Assembly: GCA_036509315.1 (NCBI GenBank)
Contig: DATCFU010000198.1
Span: 1-64,000 of the forward strand
Length of the DNA: 64,000 nt
Reading direction: 5' to 3'
From: PALSA-607 sp036509315
GTDB lineage: Bacteria; Actinomycetota; Actinomycetes; Acidothermales; Acidothermaceae
The notes below the pieces were generated by a model. It ran no database searches, had not been told where the DNA came from, and saw only the letters and a list, made by a program, of their open reading frames with translations. This document shows positions 26,261 through 35,471 of the stretch, piece after piece. Made by a program: the position numbers and the translations under genes. Each line of letters begins with the position of its first letter. Position 1 is the first letter of the stretch.

Positions 26261-28659
26261 GCCATCGGCGATGAGTCGGCCGCCGCAGCGGGTAGTTGCG
26301 GGCCGTCTTTAGGCGGGCGGCGGGAGGCGACGATGCGTCTGATTACCCGGATCGCCGATACCAGGAACACCAAACCCGCCGCAGTGGCTGCGATGACCAG
26401 AGCGACAGCCCCATAAGCGGTCGAGTTCATGACGAACGGAACAGGTGCCCCGAACGGCCGTGGGCTCGCATCCGGCGTCCAGAGTTGTGCGGCGACGTCG
26501 AAGCGGCCGCCTGTCGTTGCCTCGACCTCGATCAGCACTTGGTGCCGACTCTGATTGCCCGGAACGGTGAATGGCTCTTGCGGGGCGACCGTTAGCCGGG
26601 CCGCGTTCACTGCGGTTAGCCGGATCTCGATAGTCACTGGATCGGGCAAGTTGTTGACGACAGTAATCGGGATCTTCTGTTTTCGACTCGTCAACGTGAT
26701 CAGGCCCGGTTTGACGATGTAGACATTGGCGATCTCGGCATCGAGTTGGGCCTGCACGGCAGCTCGGATCGTGGCCGCTCGAGCCAGATCTGTACGCAGA
26801 CCGGCCGACTCCGCGCGCAAGATCGCGATGCTTGACGTGTTGATGAAGGGTTCCGTGGTGCTCGAGCCCAGTACGGCGCTGAACGCGACGAGCCGGGCGC
26901 GCAGCGCGGCGATCGGGAGCAGGTCTTCGCCTGGTATCTCGGCAGCTGATGCTGCGGCGGCGTACACGAGCGATTGCCGAGGGACGCCATCGGCGGTCTG
27001 GTCGGCAACTTGTCCGACGTTGGCGCCCTGAAGCCACGGCATCGTCGCGCTGTCCATGAGCAGCGTCGTCGCGAAGCCGTCGGTGGGATTCCAGTCGCGC
27101 GGCGGTGCGATTACCACCGAACTGCCGACGCCGGGTCGTTGCTCCGTGACGAGCATTGTCTCGGCGAGGAAGCGCTGCTCGGCGACCCGCACACCGCCGT
27201 CCACGCTCGTCGATGTGTTCAGCATGGAGGTCAGCGTCGAGTCGGTGAGCACCGCTCGTACGGTGCCCGACGCCGTATGCAGGTTCGTGCGGGCGCCGGT
27301 GACCGCGTTCGCGTCGCGCGGCGGGAGCGTCGTATCAGCGAGCACGACGGTGTCGACGAAATCGCCGGCTAGGTCGTTGAGTGTGGGCTCGTCGATCGTG
27401 CTGTCGACCGGCCAGACGACGTTAGGCAACGTTGGTGCCAGAAGGTCGCCAGTCAACGTCGACTGGCCGGTCGAGCGCGCTATGGCGATTTCCCTCGTCA
27501 GTCCGGCGCGCTCGAGAGCCACCAGGTCGGTGTCGCCATACGGCAGCCCGATGACCGCCGCGCCCGGTGCGGACACGTCGCTATGCAGCGCCGCGAGCCA
27601 ATCCGTGGCCGCCGATGCACCTGTTCCATTGGTGGATCGCCCGGTGTCACCCGCGACCACCTGGTACGGAGTCGGCTGCGCTGCGGGTGGCGTCGTGCCG
27701 GCAGACTTGGTGCCTTCCCTCGGGGTGCTCGACGGTTTGGCCGGGGTGCTCGACGGTGATGCAGCGCTCGACGCTGGCTCAGAGGATGAGGCGATGTCGG
27801 ACGGCGGCGGCACTCCGGTCACCCCTGTCACCCCCGCCGAGAGTTGGGCCGCCCCGGCCATCACAGTGGCGTCGTCGACCAGCGCAGGATCGATGGCGTA
27901 TGTGATCGGCACTCGTGCCGCCGACGCCAGTGAGAGCAGCCGACCAAGTCGGCCGGTGGGTGCGAGGTCAGTGGCGAGCTGGTCGTCGAGAAACGTGTTG
28001 CCGTCACCGCGGTGTATCCCGTCAACCAATGGCACCAGCCAGCTGATCTGCGTCGGCCTGAACTGGGCGCCAATCGGCATCCATAACAGCTGCGTCGGCA
28101 GACGCGTCGTCGCGATGGTACGGCCGGACGTCGTACGCGCGTCGACAGCGAGTGGATACGCGCCGAAGTCAGCGGCGGACGACGGCAGGTTGAGGCGGTC
28201 AACCGGTACCAAGATCGTCCAGTGTGCGGATTGGCCGGCCGCAAGCGAGCCGATTGCGACGCGGGTGTTGGAGACCGTCGCCCCGAGTACCACGTTCGGG
28301 TCGAAGTCGCGCGCTAAGTCGAAGCGGGTACTGATCCGCGTTGCCGACGCGCGCGCCGCAACGCTCACACTCGTGAGGGGTGCACCCGAGATGTTGGTGA
28401 TGGTGCCGTCGAGCACGACCGTGTCGTGCGGCTGGACGGCCTTGGGGTCGAGGCTCAAGAGCGTGATCGTCACGCGATGTGGCGCACTCGCGGGCGTTGG
28501 TGTCGGGGCAGCCGCAGGCAGCTGGCCGGTGTGGGGGGCCGCTGCATTTGGCGCTCGCGCGGCGTGAGCAACGCCGGTGACGGCGAGGCCGCCCGTTGCT
28601 GCGAAAAACACCGCCGCCACCGCGCTGGCCAGCTGTAGGCATCGACCTTTGCGCTTCAC
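26257..28659 (-). CDS. DUF6049-type envelope protein (Rv3909-like)
   Basis: A large protein of unknown function always found upstream of murJ in this group. In 800 residues: a signal peptide (VKRKGRCLQLASAVAAVFFA to about 33), a long extracytoplasmic part with an Ig-like start, a Ser/Pro/Thr-rich insert near 320-360, and a single membrane helix close to the C terminus (YGAVALVIAATAAGLVFLVSAI). A cytoplasmic tail of about 30 residues follows. The GTG at 28659 overlaps the Nudix stop by 4 bp and gives the signal peptide; a start 31 codons upstream would not. A role with MurJ in envelope assembly is inferred from position. Confidence 0.85.
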   Translation of the reverse strand: MKRKGRCLQLASAVAAVFFAATGGLAVTGVAHAARAPNAAAPHTGQLPAAAPTPTPASAPHRVTITLLSLDPKAVQPHDTVVLDGTITNISGAPLTSVSVAARASATRISTRFDLARDFDPNVVLGATVSNTRVAIGSLAAGQSAHWTILVPVDRLNLPSSAADFGAYPLAVDARTTSGRTIATTRLPTQLLWMPIGAQFRPTQISWLVPLVDGIHRGDGNTFLDDQLATDLAPTGRLGRLLSLASAARVPITYAIDPALVDDATVMAGAAQLSAGVTGVTGVPPPSDIASSSEPASSAASPSSTPAKPSSTPREGTKSAGTTPPAAQPTPYQVVAGDTGRSTNGTGASAATDWLAALHSDVSAPGAAVIGLPYGDTDLVALERAGLTREIAIARSTGQSTLTGDLLAPTLPNVVWPVDSTIDEPTLNDLAGDFVDTVVLADTTLPPRDANAVTGARTNLHTASGTVRAVLTDSTLTSMLNTSTSVDGGVRVAEQRFLAETMLVTEQRPGVGSSVVIAPPRDWNPTDGFATTLLMDSATMPWLQGANVGQVADQTADGVPRQSLVYAAAASAAEIPGEDLLPIAALRARLVAFSAVLGSSTTEPFINTSSIAILRAESAGLRTDLARAATIRAAVQAQLDAEIANVYIVKPGLITLTSRKQKIPITVVNNLPDPVTIEIRLTAVNAARLTVAPQEPFTVPGNQSRHQVLIEVEATTGGRFDVAAQLWTPDASPRPFGAPVPFVMNSTAYGAVALVIAATAAGLVFLVSAIRVIRRIVASRRPPKDGPQLPAAAADSSPMA

Positions 28660-29174
28660 GCGATGTCCGCGAGCAGCCCCGGCACCTGGTCGACAAGGCG
28701 GCGCTCGTCGTCGTAGGCCAGCCGCTGCGCGAGTTCCTCCAGCGGCACCCATGCCACCTCGACGACCTCGATGTCCTCGTCGGACAGCTCGCCGCCCTCG
28801 GCGAGTAACAGGTAGTGGTGAACAGTCTTATGGATGCGACGCCCCTCAGCGACAAACCAGAAGTCGATGGTCCCAAGGGGTGCGACGACGCGACCAGCGA
28901 TGCCGGTTTCTTCGGCGATTTCACGGACGGCGGCAATCTCAGGAGTCTCCCCTGCCTCGACGTGGCCCTTCGGCAGCGACCACACCAAGCGGCCACGCCG
29001 GTCGTGCCGGGCGATCAGCGCAGCGCGGCGACCTCGAATGCCCGGAATGCCGGTGTCGACGACCAATCCGCCGGCGGAGGTTTCCTCGACGCGGCGCAGG
29101 CGAGGCACGGGTCGGCGTCCAGGAGGCACGGCTCGATCGTAATGGCCGGGTGGGCACGGTCTGGTCGACCGCAC
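28656..29174 (-). CDS. Nudix hydrolase (MutT4-like)
   Basis: Nucleotide-diphosphate-X hydrolase of up to 172 residues. The Nudix box is GHVEAGETPEIAAVREIAEETGI near 92-114, complete with REXXEE. The strand ETSAGGLVVD leads the domain and HKTVHHYLLL follows it. It corresponds to mycobacterial Rv3908 (mutT4) by position. The start is uncertain: GTG at 29174 or GTG at 29129, neither with a good ribosome site. The N-terminal part overlaps a 17-bp direct repeat. The substrate cannot be told from sequence. Confidence 0.88.
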   Translation of the reverse strand: MRSTRPCPPGHYDRAVPPGRRPVPRLRRVEETSAGGLVVDTGIPGIRGRRAALIARHDRRGRLVWSLPKGHVEAGETPEIAAVREIAEETGIAGRVVAPLGTIDFWFVAEGRRIHKTVHHYLLLAEGGELSDEDIEVVEVAWVPLEELAQRLAYDDERRLVDQVPGLLADIA

Positions 29175-29202
29175 GCAGTGCGGGTGGCACGGTCTGGTCG
29201 AC
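29153..29202. repeat. 17-bp direct repeat upstream of the Nudix gene
   Basis: GGCACGGTCTGGTCGAC occurs at 29153-29169 and 29186-29202. Between them lies a short hairpin, CCGCAC-GCA-GTGCGG. This falls at the Nudix start and the gap to the next gene. It may be a recent duplication or a protein-binding pair. Confidence 0.75.
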
Positions 29203-29208
29203 TACGCC

Positions 29209-29964
29209 TCAGCTCGCAGTGGCCGCAACCACCGGCACGGGGGGTGGCGACGAGGTTCCCGATGCTGTTCGCTTGCGAACTCGCGCGGCGGCGCCTGTGC
29301 CGAGTGGGCGCTCGTTTTCACCGAAAATGGCCTCACTCGGAAGAGGCAGCGTGATCGGCGTCGGCGCGATCGGGTCAAGGTCGATCCTGACTGCCGTGTC
29401 GACGTCATAGCCGCTACCAGCGGGAGCGGCGACCTCAGCGGGGCCGTCGCTGGGCAGCACGAGGGCCCCGCTCAGATGCAGCAAGTCGGTCGCAGCGATC
29501 CCCAGCGCGGTGCCACCGTCGCCCGTCGCGGTGTAGATGATCGAGGTCGCGAGATCCAGCACACCTCGCGTGCTGACCACGATGACGTCGGGAGGCAATA
29601 ACAGCGGAGCGAGATGCCCGGCGATGTAGTCGGTGCGACGGCTCACTAGGGCTGCACCCGCGACGCTCAGTTCCGCGTCTGGTCCGAGTTGGTCGCGCAG
29701 CAACTCGCGCAGTGCGAAGACCAGCGTGGCAGGTACGACCTCTTCGTCGGCGGGCGCCATGAGAAGGACGAGGAGGTCGCCGTCAGGAGTCAGAGCGTGG
29801 AACGGATGGATCGCCAAGCAACGCCGGGGAGTTACCCCGAGGACCTCAGCGAGATGTTCGGCGCCTGCGGCCGGCCGGGGTAGGCGGACGATCTCATGGT
29901 GAACGTCGTGCTCTAACAGGTACTGATGAATGTCGAGCGGACCCAACATGTTGACCTCGCTCAC
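29209..29964 (-). CDS. Hypothetical protein, YbaK/EbsC-like N-terminal domain
   Basis: A 251-residue cytoplasmic protein. The first 165 residues resemble YbaK-type aminoacyl-tRNA deacylases (LDIHQYLLEHDVHHEIVRLP, a helix with AEHLAEVLGV, and a predicted mixed sheet). The remainder is Pro/Ala-rich and unassigned. The start may be the Met at 29949 instead of 29964. It diverges from pcnA. If it is a deacylase it would clear misacylated tRNA, which would sit sensibly beside a tRNA end-processing gene, but identity is only by appearance. Confidence 0.55.
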   Translation of the reverse strand: MSEVNMLGPLDIHQYLLEHDVHHEIVRLPRPAAGAEHLAEVLGVTPRRCLAIHPFHALTPDGDLLVLLMAPADEEVVPATLVFALRELLRDQLGPDAELSVAGAALVSRRTDYIAGHLAPLLLPPDVIVVSTRGVLDLATSIIYTATGDGGTALGIAATDLLHLSGALVLPSDGPAEVAAPAGSGYDVDTAVRIDLDPIAPTPITLPLPSEAIFGENERPLGTGAAARVRKRTASGTSSPPPVPVVAATAS

Positions 29965-30161
29965 CGACGTGCGCCTAGCGGCGCCGCCGAAGCAGACATT
30001 AGGCGGGCTCGGCCAGGAAAGGAACCCCTGAAGTTACAACGCCCTTCGTGCCGAGTTAGGGACGAACGGGCGTCGTTGATCGTGCCGGGTGGAGATTCCC
30101 CTTTGAGGTGGCCTTAACCGGCTCGCGCGCGCCAATCGCATTAGGCCTACCCTTGACCCCT

Positions 30162-31616
30162 GTGCCTGCGTCGCGTTCCCACCCTCCTTCGCTAACGAGC
30201 ACCCAACGGGCAGCGATCGACGAGCTAACCCTGGCGGCGCCGGTGGTTGACGAACTCGGAGAACTCTTCGCGCATGCCGGCCACGATCTGGCGCTCGTCG
30301 GGGGTTCGGTCCGCGACGCGTTACTCGGCCGGCTCGGCAACGACCTGGACTTTGCCACCAGCGCGCGACCCGACGAGATTCTGCGGATCACCAAGCAATG
30401 GCGTGACAGCAAGTGGGAGTCCGGGATCGCGTTCGGCACTGTCGGACTGCTCAAGGACGGCGTGCGGCTCGAGGTTACGACGTATCGCTTCGAGACGTAC
30501 GACACGGTGTCTCGCAAGCCCGACGTCGTCTACGGTGAGTCACTCGACGAAGACCTGCGGCGTCGAGACTTCGCCGTCAACGCGATGGCCCTTAGCGTTC
30601 CTGATCACGTGTTCCACGACCCGTTCGGCGGCGCCCATGACCTGGCCGCTCATGTGCTACGGACCCCGGGTCTGCCAGAGGATTCGTTCTCCGACGATCC
30701 GCTGCGAATGATGCGTGCTGCTAGGTTCGCGTCGCAGCTTCGTTTCGACGTTGATCCGTCAGTTGCCATCGCGATGACGGCGATGGCTGAGCGGATCACG
30801 AAGGTGTCGGCGGAGCGGGTGCGTGACGAGCTCTCGAAACTGATGTGCACAGCAGAACCGCGACGTGGGCTTGCGCTGCTCGTTGATACCGGACTCGCCG
30901 ACCTCGTGCTTCCGGAGTTGCCGAAGCTGCGGCTCGAAAGCGACGAGCACTTCCGGCACAAGGATGTGTATGAGCACACGCTAACCGTGGTCGAGCAGGC
31001 AATTGCATTAGAAGGCGACGATGTTGAACTTGACCTGGTGCTGCGGCTCGCTGCGTTGTTGCACGACATTGGCAAGCCCGCGACTCGGCGCAAAGAACCG
31101 GGTGGCCGCGTCTCGTTCCATCACCACGAGGTCGTCGGCGCGAAGATGGCAAAGGCGCGACTGACCGCGCTGAAATATCCGAAGGATGTAATCGCCGATG
31201 TTTCGCGGCTCGTCGAACTGCACCTGCGTTTTCACGGATATGGCGAAGGCGAGTGGACCGACTCCGCTGTGCGTCGTTACGTCCGCGACGCCGGCCAGTT
31301 GCTCGAGCGATTGCACAAGCTGACCCGCTCGGACTGCACGACGCGCAACAAGCGACGAGCGGCCGCACTGTCTGCTGCGTACGACGACCTCGAGGAACGC
31401 ATCGAGGCGTTGCGCGAGCAGGAACAGATTGACGCGCTGCGGCCTGAGCTCGATGGCTACGAGATCGGCGCGGTGCTCGGCATCCCGCCCGGGCCTGACG
31501 TCGGCCGCGCGTATCGATACCTGCTTGAACTCAGGCTGGACGCCGGACCGATCGGTAAGGACGCCGCTTCAGCTGCTCTGCGGCAATGGGCCGCAGAGCA
31601 TGACGTGGGTGGTTAG
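30162..31616 (+). CDS. pcnA: CCA tRNA nucleotidyltransferase / polynucleotide adenylyltransferase
   Basis: Adds or repairs the CCA end of tRNA. In 484 residues: the class II nucleotidyltransferase motifs GGSVRD (47-52) and NDLDFAT (60-66), RRRDFAVNAMA, the tRNA-binding RMMRAARFASQL, and an HD phosphohydrolase domain with His301-Asp302 (LLHDIGKPATRR). GTG 30162 is chosen because a TACCCT box at 30148-30153 ends 8 nt before it, as in leaderless genes; an upstream GTG at 30108 is weaker. It ends tail to tail with ino1, their stop codons sharing bases 31613-31616. Confidence 0.94.
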   Translation: MPASRSHPPSLTSTQRAAIDELTLAAPVVDELGELFAHAGHDLALVGGSVRDALLGRLGNDLDFATSARPDEILRITKQWRDSKWESGIAFGTVGLLKDGVRLEVTTYRFETYDTVSRKPDVVYGESLDEDLRRRDFAVNAMALSVPDHVFHDPFGGAHDLAAHVLRTPGLPEDSFSDDPLRMMRAARFASQLRFDVDPSVAIAMTAMAERITKVSAERVRDELSKLMCTAEPRRGLALLVDTGLADLVLPELPKLRLESDEHFRHKDVYEHTLTVVEQAIALEGDDVELDLVLRLAALLHDIGKPATRRKEPGGRVSFHHHEVVGAKMAKARLTALKYPKDVIADVSRLVELHLRFHGYGEGEWTDSAVRRYVRDAGQLLERLHKLTRSDCTTRNKRRAAALSAAYDDLEERIEALREQEQIDALRPELDGYEIGAVLGIPPGPDVGRAYRYLLELRLDAGPIGKDAASAALRQWAAEHDVGG

Positions 31617-32692
31617 CGGTCGACCGTGCCGGCGATGAAGTCGGCAACTGCCTGACGCGCATCGTCGTCGCTGTACTGCACCGGCGGGCTCTTCATGAAG
31701 TAGCTGGACGCCGAGTTGATGGGTCCGCCGATGCCGCGGTCCTTCGCAATCATCGCCGCGCGGACCGCGTCGATGATGACGCCGGCGCTATTCGGGGAGT
31801 CCCACACTTCGAGCTTGTACTCGAGGTTCAGCGGGGTGTCGCCGAACGAACGACCCTCAAGGCGCACGTAGGCCCACTTGCGGTCGTCGAGCCATGGCAC
31901 GTAGTCGGACGGTCCGATGTGCACGTCGGCCTTCGCCATCTCGTGCGGAATCTGCGACGTGACGGACTGCGTCTTCGAGATCTTCTTGGACTGCAGGCGC
32001 TTGCGCTCCAGCATGTTCATGAAGTCCATGTTGCCGCCGAAGTTCAGCTGGTACGTGCGCAGCAGCTCGACACCACGGTCTTCGAACAGCTTCGCCATGA
32101 CGCGGTGCGTGATCGTCGCGCCGACTTGGCTCTTGATGTCATCGCCGATGATCGGGAGCCCGGCGTCCTCGAACTTCTTCGCCCACGTCGGGTCGCTGGC
32201 AATGAACACGGGAAGCGCGTTGACGAAGGCCACGCCGGCGTCGATCGCGCACTGGGCGTAGAACTTGTCGGCGACTTCGGATCCGACCGGGAGGTACGAG
32301 ATCAGCACGTCGACCTTGGCGTCCTTTAACGCCTTTACGACGTCGACGGGCTCTTCCTCGGACTCCTGGATGATGTCGCGGTAATAGTCACCCAGACCGT
32401 CATAGGTGTGGCCGCGCTGGACCACGACGCCGGTCGTGGGCACGTCGCAGAATTTGATGGTGTTGTTCTCGCTGGCGCCGATCGCGTCGGCGAGGTCGGA
32501 CCCGACCTTCTTGCCGTCGACGTCGAATGCCGCGACGAACTTGATATCGCGCACGTGATACGGGCCGAATTGCACGTGCATGAGGCCCGGCACCCGGTCG
32601 TCGGGGTCGGCGTTCTTGTAGAACTCGACTCCTTGGACGAGCGACGCGGCGCAGTTACCGACGCCAACGATGGCTACCCGAACCGAACCCAT
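31613..32692 (-). CDS. ino1: Inositol-3-phosphate synthase
   Basis: Converts glucose 6-phosphate to inositol 3-phosphate using NAD, the first step towards phosphatidylinositol and, in actinobacteria, mycothiol. The 359 residues match the compact actinobacterial form: VGVGNCAASLVQG near 8-20, then KSQVGATITHRVM, NFGGNMDFMNML, and the catalytic LEYKLEVWDSPNSAG. ATG 32692 has GAAGGAG upstream; an earlier in-frame start lacks support. It follows padR with about 60 bp between, as in Mycobacterium (Rv0046c-Rv0047c), where the regulator may control it. Confidence 0.95.
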   Translation of the reverse strand: MGSVRVAIVGVGNCAASLVQGVEFYKNADPDDRVPGLMHVQFGPYHVRDIKFVAAFDVDGKKVGSDLADAIGASENNTIKFCDVPTTGVVVQRGHTYDGLGDYYRDIIQESEEEPVDVVKALKDAKVDVLISYLPVGSEVADKFYAQCAIDAGVAFVNALPVFIASDPTWAKKFEDAGLPIIGDDIKSQVGATITHRVMAKLFEDRGVELLRTYQLNFGGNMDFMNMLERKRLQSKKISKTQSVTSQIPHEMAKADVHIGPSDYVPWLDDRKWAYVRLEGRSFGDTPLNLEYKLEVWDSPNSAGVIIDAVRAAMIAKDRGIGGPINSASSYFMKSPPVQYSDDDARQAVADFIAGTVDR

Positions 32693-32753
32693 GAGCGGTG
32701 CTCCTTCAGTGTGATCCCGAGACAACCGGTTAATCCCCGTACGAGTGATGGCG

Positions 32754-33347
32754 CTAGACATTGGTGGCGGGGCTAGTTACTTGCGGAGTGGACGCGGGGT
32801 CGGCGCGCCGCTCGGTTTCGATCAGTTCGGTCAGCCAGCGAACTTCGCGCTCGACGGATTCGAGACCGTGCCGCTGAAGTTCGAGGGTGTAGCTGTCGAC
32901 CCGCTCGCGAGTGCGAGCGACGGAGGTCTTCACGTTGTCGAGCCGCTCCTCGAGCCGGCTGCGGCGGCCTTCGAGGATGCGCATCCGCACCTCGGCGTCC
33001 GTCTGAGAAAAGAAGGCGAAGTGCACGCCGAAGTTCTCGTCTTCCCACGACGAAGGTCCGGCCTCGCCGAGCAGGTTTTGCAGGTGCTCTTTGCCGTCGG
33101 CGGTCAGCCGGTAGACGATCTTGCTACGACTCCCCGTCGATTCGCCGTCCGCGCTGACATGACCAAGGGCCAGCATCTGCTTCAGGCACGGGTAGAGCGA
33201 GCCGTAGGAGAATGCCCGGAAGGCGCCGAGCATTGTGTTCAAGCGCTTGCTGAGCTCGTAGCCGTGCATCGGTGACTCGTGGAGCAGCCCCAGGACGGCA
33301 AGCTCGAGGACGCCTGAGCGTCCTGACCGCCTGACTGCTTGCGCCAC
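32754..33347 (-). CDS. PadR-family transcriptional regulator
   Basis: A 197-residue regulator with a winged helix-turn-helix at about 10-85 (LELAVLGLLHESPMHGYELSKRL, FSYGSLYPCLKQML) and a C-terminal helical dimer domain (RRSRLEERLDNVKTSVARTRERVD). GTG 33347 is chosen for GAGGAG at 6-nt spacing; a longer in-frame start would run over the operator-like palindrome. The palindrome 13 bp upstream suggests autoregulation. Synteny with ino1 is kept in Mycobacterium and Streptomyces, so ino1 is a likely target. Confidence 0.92.
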   Translation of the reverse strand: MAQAVRRSGRSGVLELAVLGLLHESPMHGYELSKRLNTMLGAFRAFSYGSLYPCLKQMLALGHVSADGESTGSRSKIVYRLTADGKEHLQNLLGEAGPSSWEDENFGVHFAFFSQTDAEVRMRILEGRRSRLEERLDNVKTSVARTRERVDSYTLELQRHGLESVEREVRWLTELIETERRADPASTPQVTSPATNV

Positions 33348-33359
33348 TGATTGCTCCTC

Positions 33360-33380
33360 GATGTATCGAGCCGATACATC
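33360..33380. promoter_or_regulatory. Palindromic operator candidate for PadR
   Basis: GATGTATCG (33360-33368) and CGATACATC (33372-33380) form a perfect 9-bp inverted repeat around AGC. A further half-site CGATAC lies at 33385-33390. The ATGT...ACAT ends resemble PadR-family sites, though with an 11-bp spacing instead of the usual 8. It sits between padR and the DUF5318 gene and may serve both. Confidence 0.75.
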
Positions 33381-33445
33381 GCAACGATACGGGGCCGCCT
33401 TCACGAACGCAAACACCGTGTCGCTGCGTGGCTAAAATGTCCGCC

Positions 33446-33880
33446 GTGGAGACGACCCGGTCCTTCATCGACTACTCGCTCGCGCGTCGGGCCATCCTCG
33501 CCGCCCTTTTCGGCGGGCGGGCGACGACGACCGACGTATGTGACGCGCACCCGTATCTGCTCCGGGCCGCCAAGTACCACGGCGAGCCGACCACCGAGCA
33601 GTGCCCGGTCTGCCGCAAGGAGCCGTTGACCCACGTCACCTACACGTACGGGGACGCGCTAGGCCAATACAGCGGTCGAATCAAGGCAACCCGCGAGCTG
33701 GCACAGATGGAGCACGAGGTCAGCGAGTTCACGGTCTACGTGGTCGAGGTCTGCCAGAACTGCGGGTGGAACCACCTCCGCGAGTCCTACGTGCTCGGTC
33801 ACGGTGGTCATGCGCGTGCCGCAAATCATCCCCCGGCTCGCCGGGTGACTCATTCCCGCGAGCGGGCCCTCTCCGAGTAA
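33446..33880 (+). CDS. DUF5318 family zinc-ribbon-like protein (Rv0049-like)
   Basis: A 144-residue protein of unknown function conserved next to padR-ino1 in actinobacteria. Two Cys pairs, Cys53/Cys56 (CPVC) and Cys103/Cys106 (CQNC), look like one zinc site. The core also has DAHPYLLRAAKYHGE and CGWNHLRESYVLG. GTG 33446 is preceded by TAAAAT with 7 nt between, which fits a leaderless transcript. Upstream in-frame GTG 33428 and ATG 33437 would overlap that box. Confidence 0.85.
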   Translation: METTRSFIDYSLARRAILAALFGGRATTTDVCDAHPYLLRAAKYHGEPTTEQCPVCRKEPLTHVTYTYGDALGQYSGRIKATRELAQMEHEVSEFTVYVVEVCQNCGWNHLRESYVLGHGGHARAANHPPARRVTHSRERALSE

Positions 33881-33957
33881 GCGGGTCGAAGTAGCCGCGG
33901 TGTCTGAGCAGCGGGGGCTGCGCGGCTGCACCGCGGTGGCCGACTAAGTTTCCTGTC

Positions 33958-35448
33958 ATGGACGACGTGCCGGCCGACGTGGCGGCGGGGGTGATCGCGC
34001 CCACGCATGACGATCCGTTCGTTCGAGGTGGCAGCGCGGCTTTCGGCGGGCCCCTGGGCAGGCACGCGCGCACCGGCTGGTCGTGGTGGACGCCGCTGCG
34101 GGTGCTGATCGCTCTCGCCCTAGCCAGTTCGGTTCTCGGGTACATGCAGAAATACCCGTGCCGCAACCAGGCATGGTCTGGCGGGTTTCAGTACAGCCAC
34201 GCCTGCTACAACGACATCTATCCGCTCTATTTCGGTGAGGGTCTGTCTGACAACAAAATCCCCTACTGGGACGCGCACACCGTGTCCGACGATCAACCGG
34301 GGCACCCAACCGGCGAGGTCGAATACCCGGTCATGATCGGGGCCGCGATGGAGGTGGGCTCCCTCGGAACAAGGCTGTTGTACCCCTCCAACGATCGCGG
34401 CCAGGGCTTCATCGACTTGACCTGGCTGATGCTCACGATCGCGGCAGTGGTGGCGGTGATCGCGACGGCACTGACCAACCGGCGCCGCATGTGGGACGCC
34501 GCGATGGTGGCCGCGGCCCCCTCGCTGATCCTGGCCGGATTGATCAACTGGGACTTGTTGGCAGTCGCGATGACGTCTCTCGGCATCTTGGCGTGGTCGC
34601 GAAAACGCAACTTCCTGGCGGGCGCGCTGTTGGGCCTGGCCGTCGCGACGAAGTTTTACCCGATCGTGCTCTTCTTGCCATTGCTCCTGTTGTGCTGGCG
34701 TGCACGGCAGTTGAGGGCCTTCTGGATCGCTGTCGCGGGAGCTGCGATCGCCTGGTCAGTGGTCGACGTCCCGCTTGCGATCACGAGGTCCGAAGGCTGG
34801 TTCCGGTTCTACTATTTCAGCCGGACGCGTGGGGCTGACTGGGGCTCAATCTGGTACGTGCTCTCGCGTCCAGAAACGCTGCCGATCTTCGGTCACAAGA
34901 TCAATTTCTTCGGCTGGAAGTACACGACGAACCAGCTCAACTTGTACGAGGCGGCTGCGATCGCGATCGCCTTCTTGGGCGTGTGCTGGCTCGCGTTGGC
35001 CGCTCGCCGGCGACCGCGGCTGCCGCAACTGTGCTTCCTGACGCTGGCATTTTTCCTGGTGCTCAACAAGGTCTATTCGCCGCAGTACGTGCTCTGGCTG
35101 CTGCCGTTCGTTGTGCTTGCCCGGCCGAGGTGGCGAGCGTTCCTGGTCTGGCAGAGCGCCGAAATCATCTACTTCCTCGGCATCTGGATGTACCTGCTGG
35201 GCGACCCGAGCGGTCGCACCGGCAAGGGCCTGGAGTACGGACCGTACGCGATCTCACTGGCCATCAGGGACATCTCCGTGCTGGCGCTGTGTGTGCTGGT
35301 GATCATCGACATCCTTCGACCCGAAGGCGATGTGGTCCGCGCCGACGGCAGCGACGACCCGGCCGGCGGGGTGCTCGACGGAGCGCCCGACATCTTCGAC
35401 GGCGATCCGAGGTACGACGAGCCCGAGCCCGTCATGGCGCTGAACTGA
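33958..35448 (+). CDS. Polytopic membrane protein, GT87/mannosyltransferase-like
   Basis: A 496-residue integral membrane protein with about 10 hydrophobic segments. The short cytoplasmic start leads into a first helix near 45, then an outer loop with Cys residues (KYPCRNQAWSGGFQYSHACYND). The pattern fits GT-C polyprenyl-phosphate sugar transferases such as GT87, and the position matches mycobacterial Rv0051. TAAGTT at 33945-33950, 7 nt before the ATG, suggests a leaderless transcript. The sugar and acceptor are unknown. In Mycobacterium and Streptomyces a class A penicillin-binding protein gene precedes it; here none does. Confidence 0.78.
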   Translation: MDDVPADVAAGVIAPTHDDPFVRGGSAAFGGPLGRHARTGWSWWTPLRVLIALALASSVLGYMQKYPCRNQAWSGGFQYSHACYNDIYPLYFGEGLSDNKIPYWDAHTVSDDQPGHPTGEVEYPVMIGAAMEVGSLGTRLLYPSNDRGQGFIDLTWLMLTIAAVVAVIATALTNRRRMWDAAMVAAAPSLILAGLINWDLLAVAMTSLGILAWSRKRNFLAGALLGLAVATKFYPIVLFLPLLLLCWRARQLRAFWIAVAGAAIAWSVVDVPLAITRSEGWFRFYYFSRTRGADWGSIWYVLSRPETLPIFGHKINFFGWKYTTNQLNLYEAAAIAIAFLGVCWLALAARRRPRLPQLCFLTLAFFLVLNKVYSPQYVLWLLPFVVLARPRWRAFLVWQSAEIIYFLGIWMYLLGDPSGRTGKGLEYGPYAISLAIRDISVLALCVLVIIDILRPEGDVVRADGSDDPAGGVLDGAPDIFDGDPRYDEPEPVMALN

Positions 35449-35471
35449 TCGCCGCGGTCGGGCTGTAGCCA

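Noticed and set aside
27056..28567. 503-codon open frame on the plus strand
   Set aside because: It is antisense to the DUF6049 gene and has no family resemblance or ribosome site.
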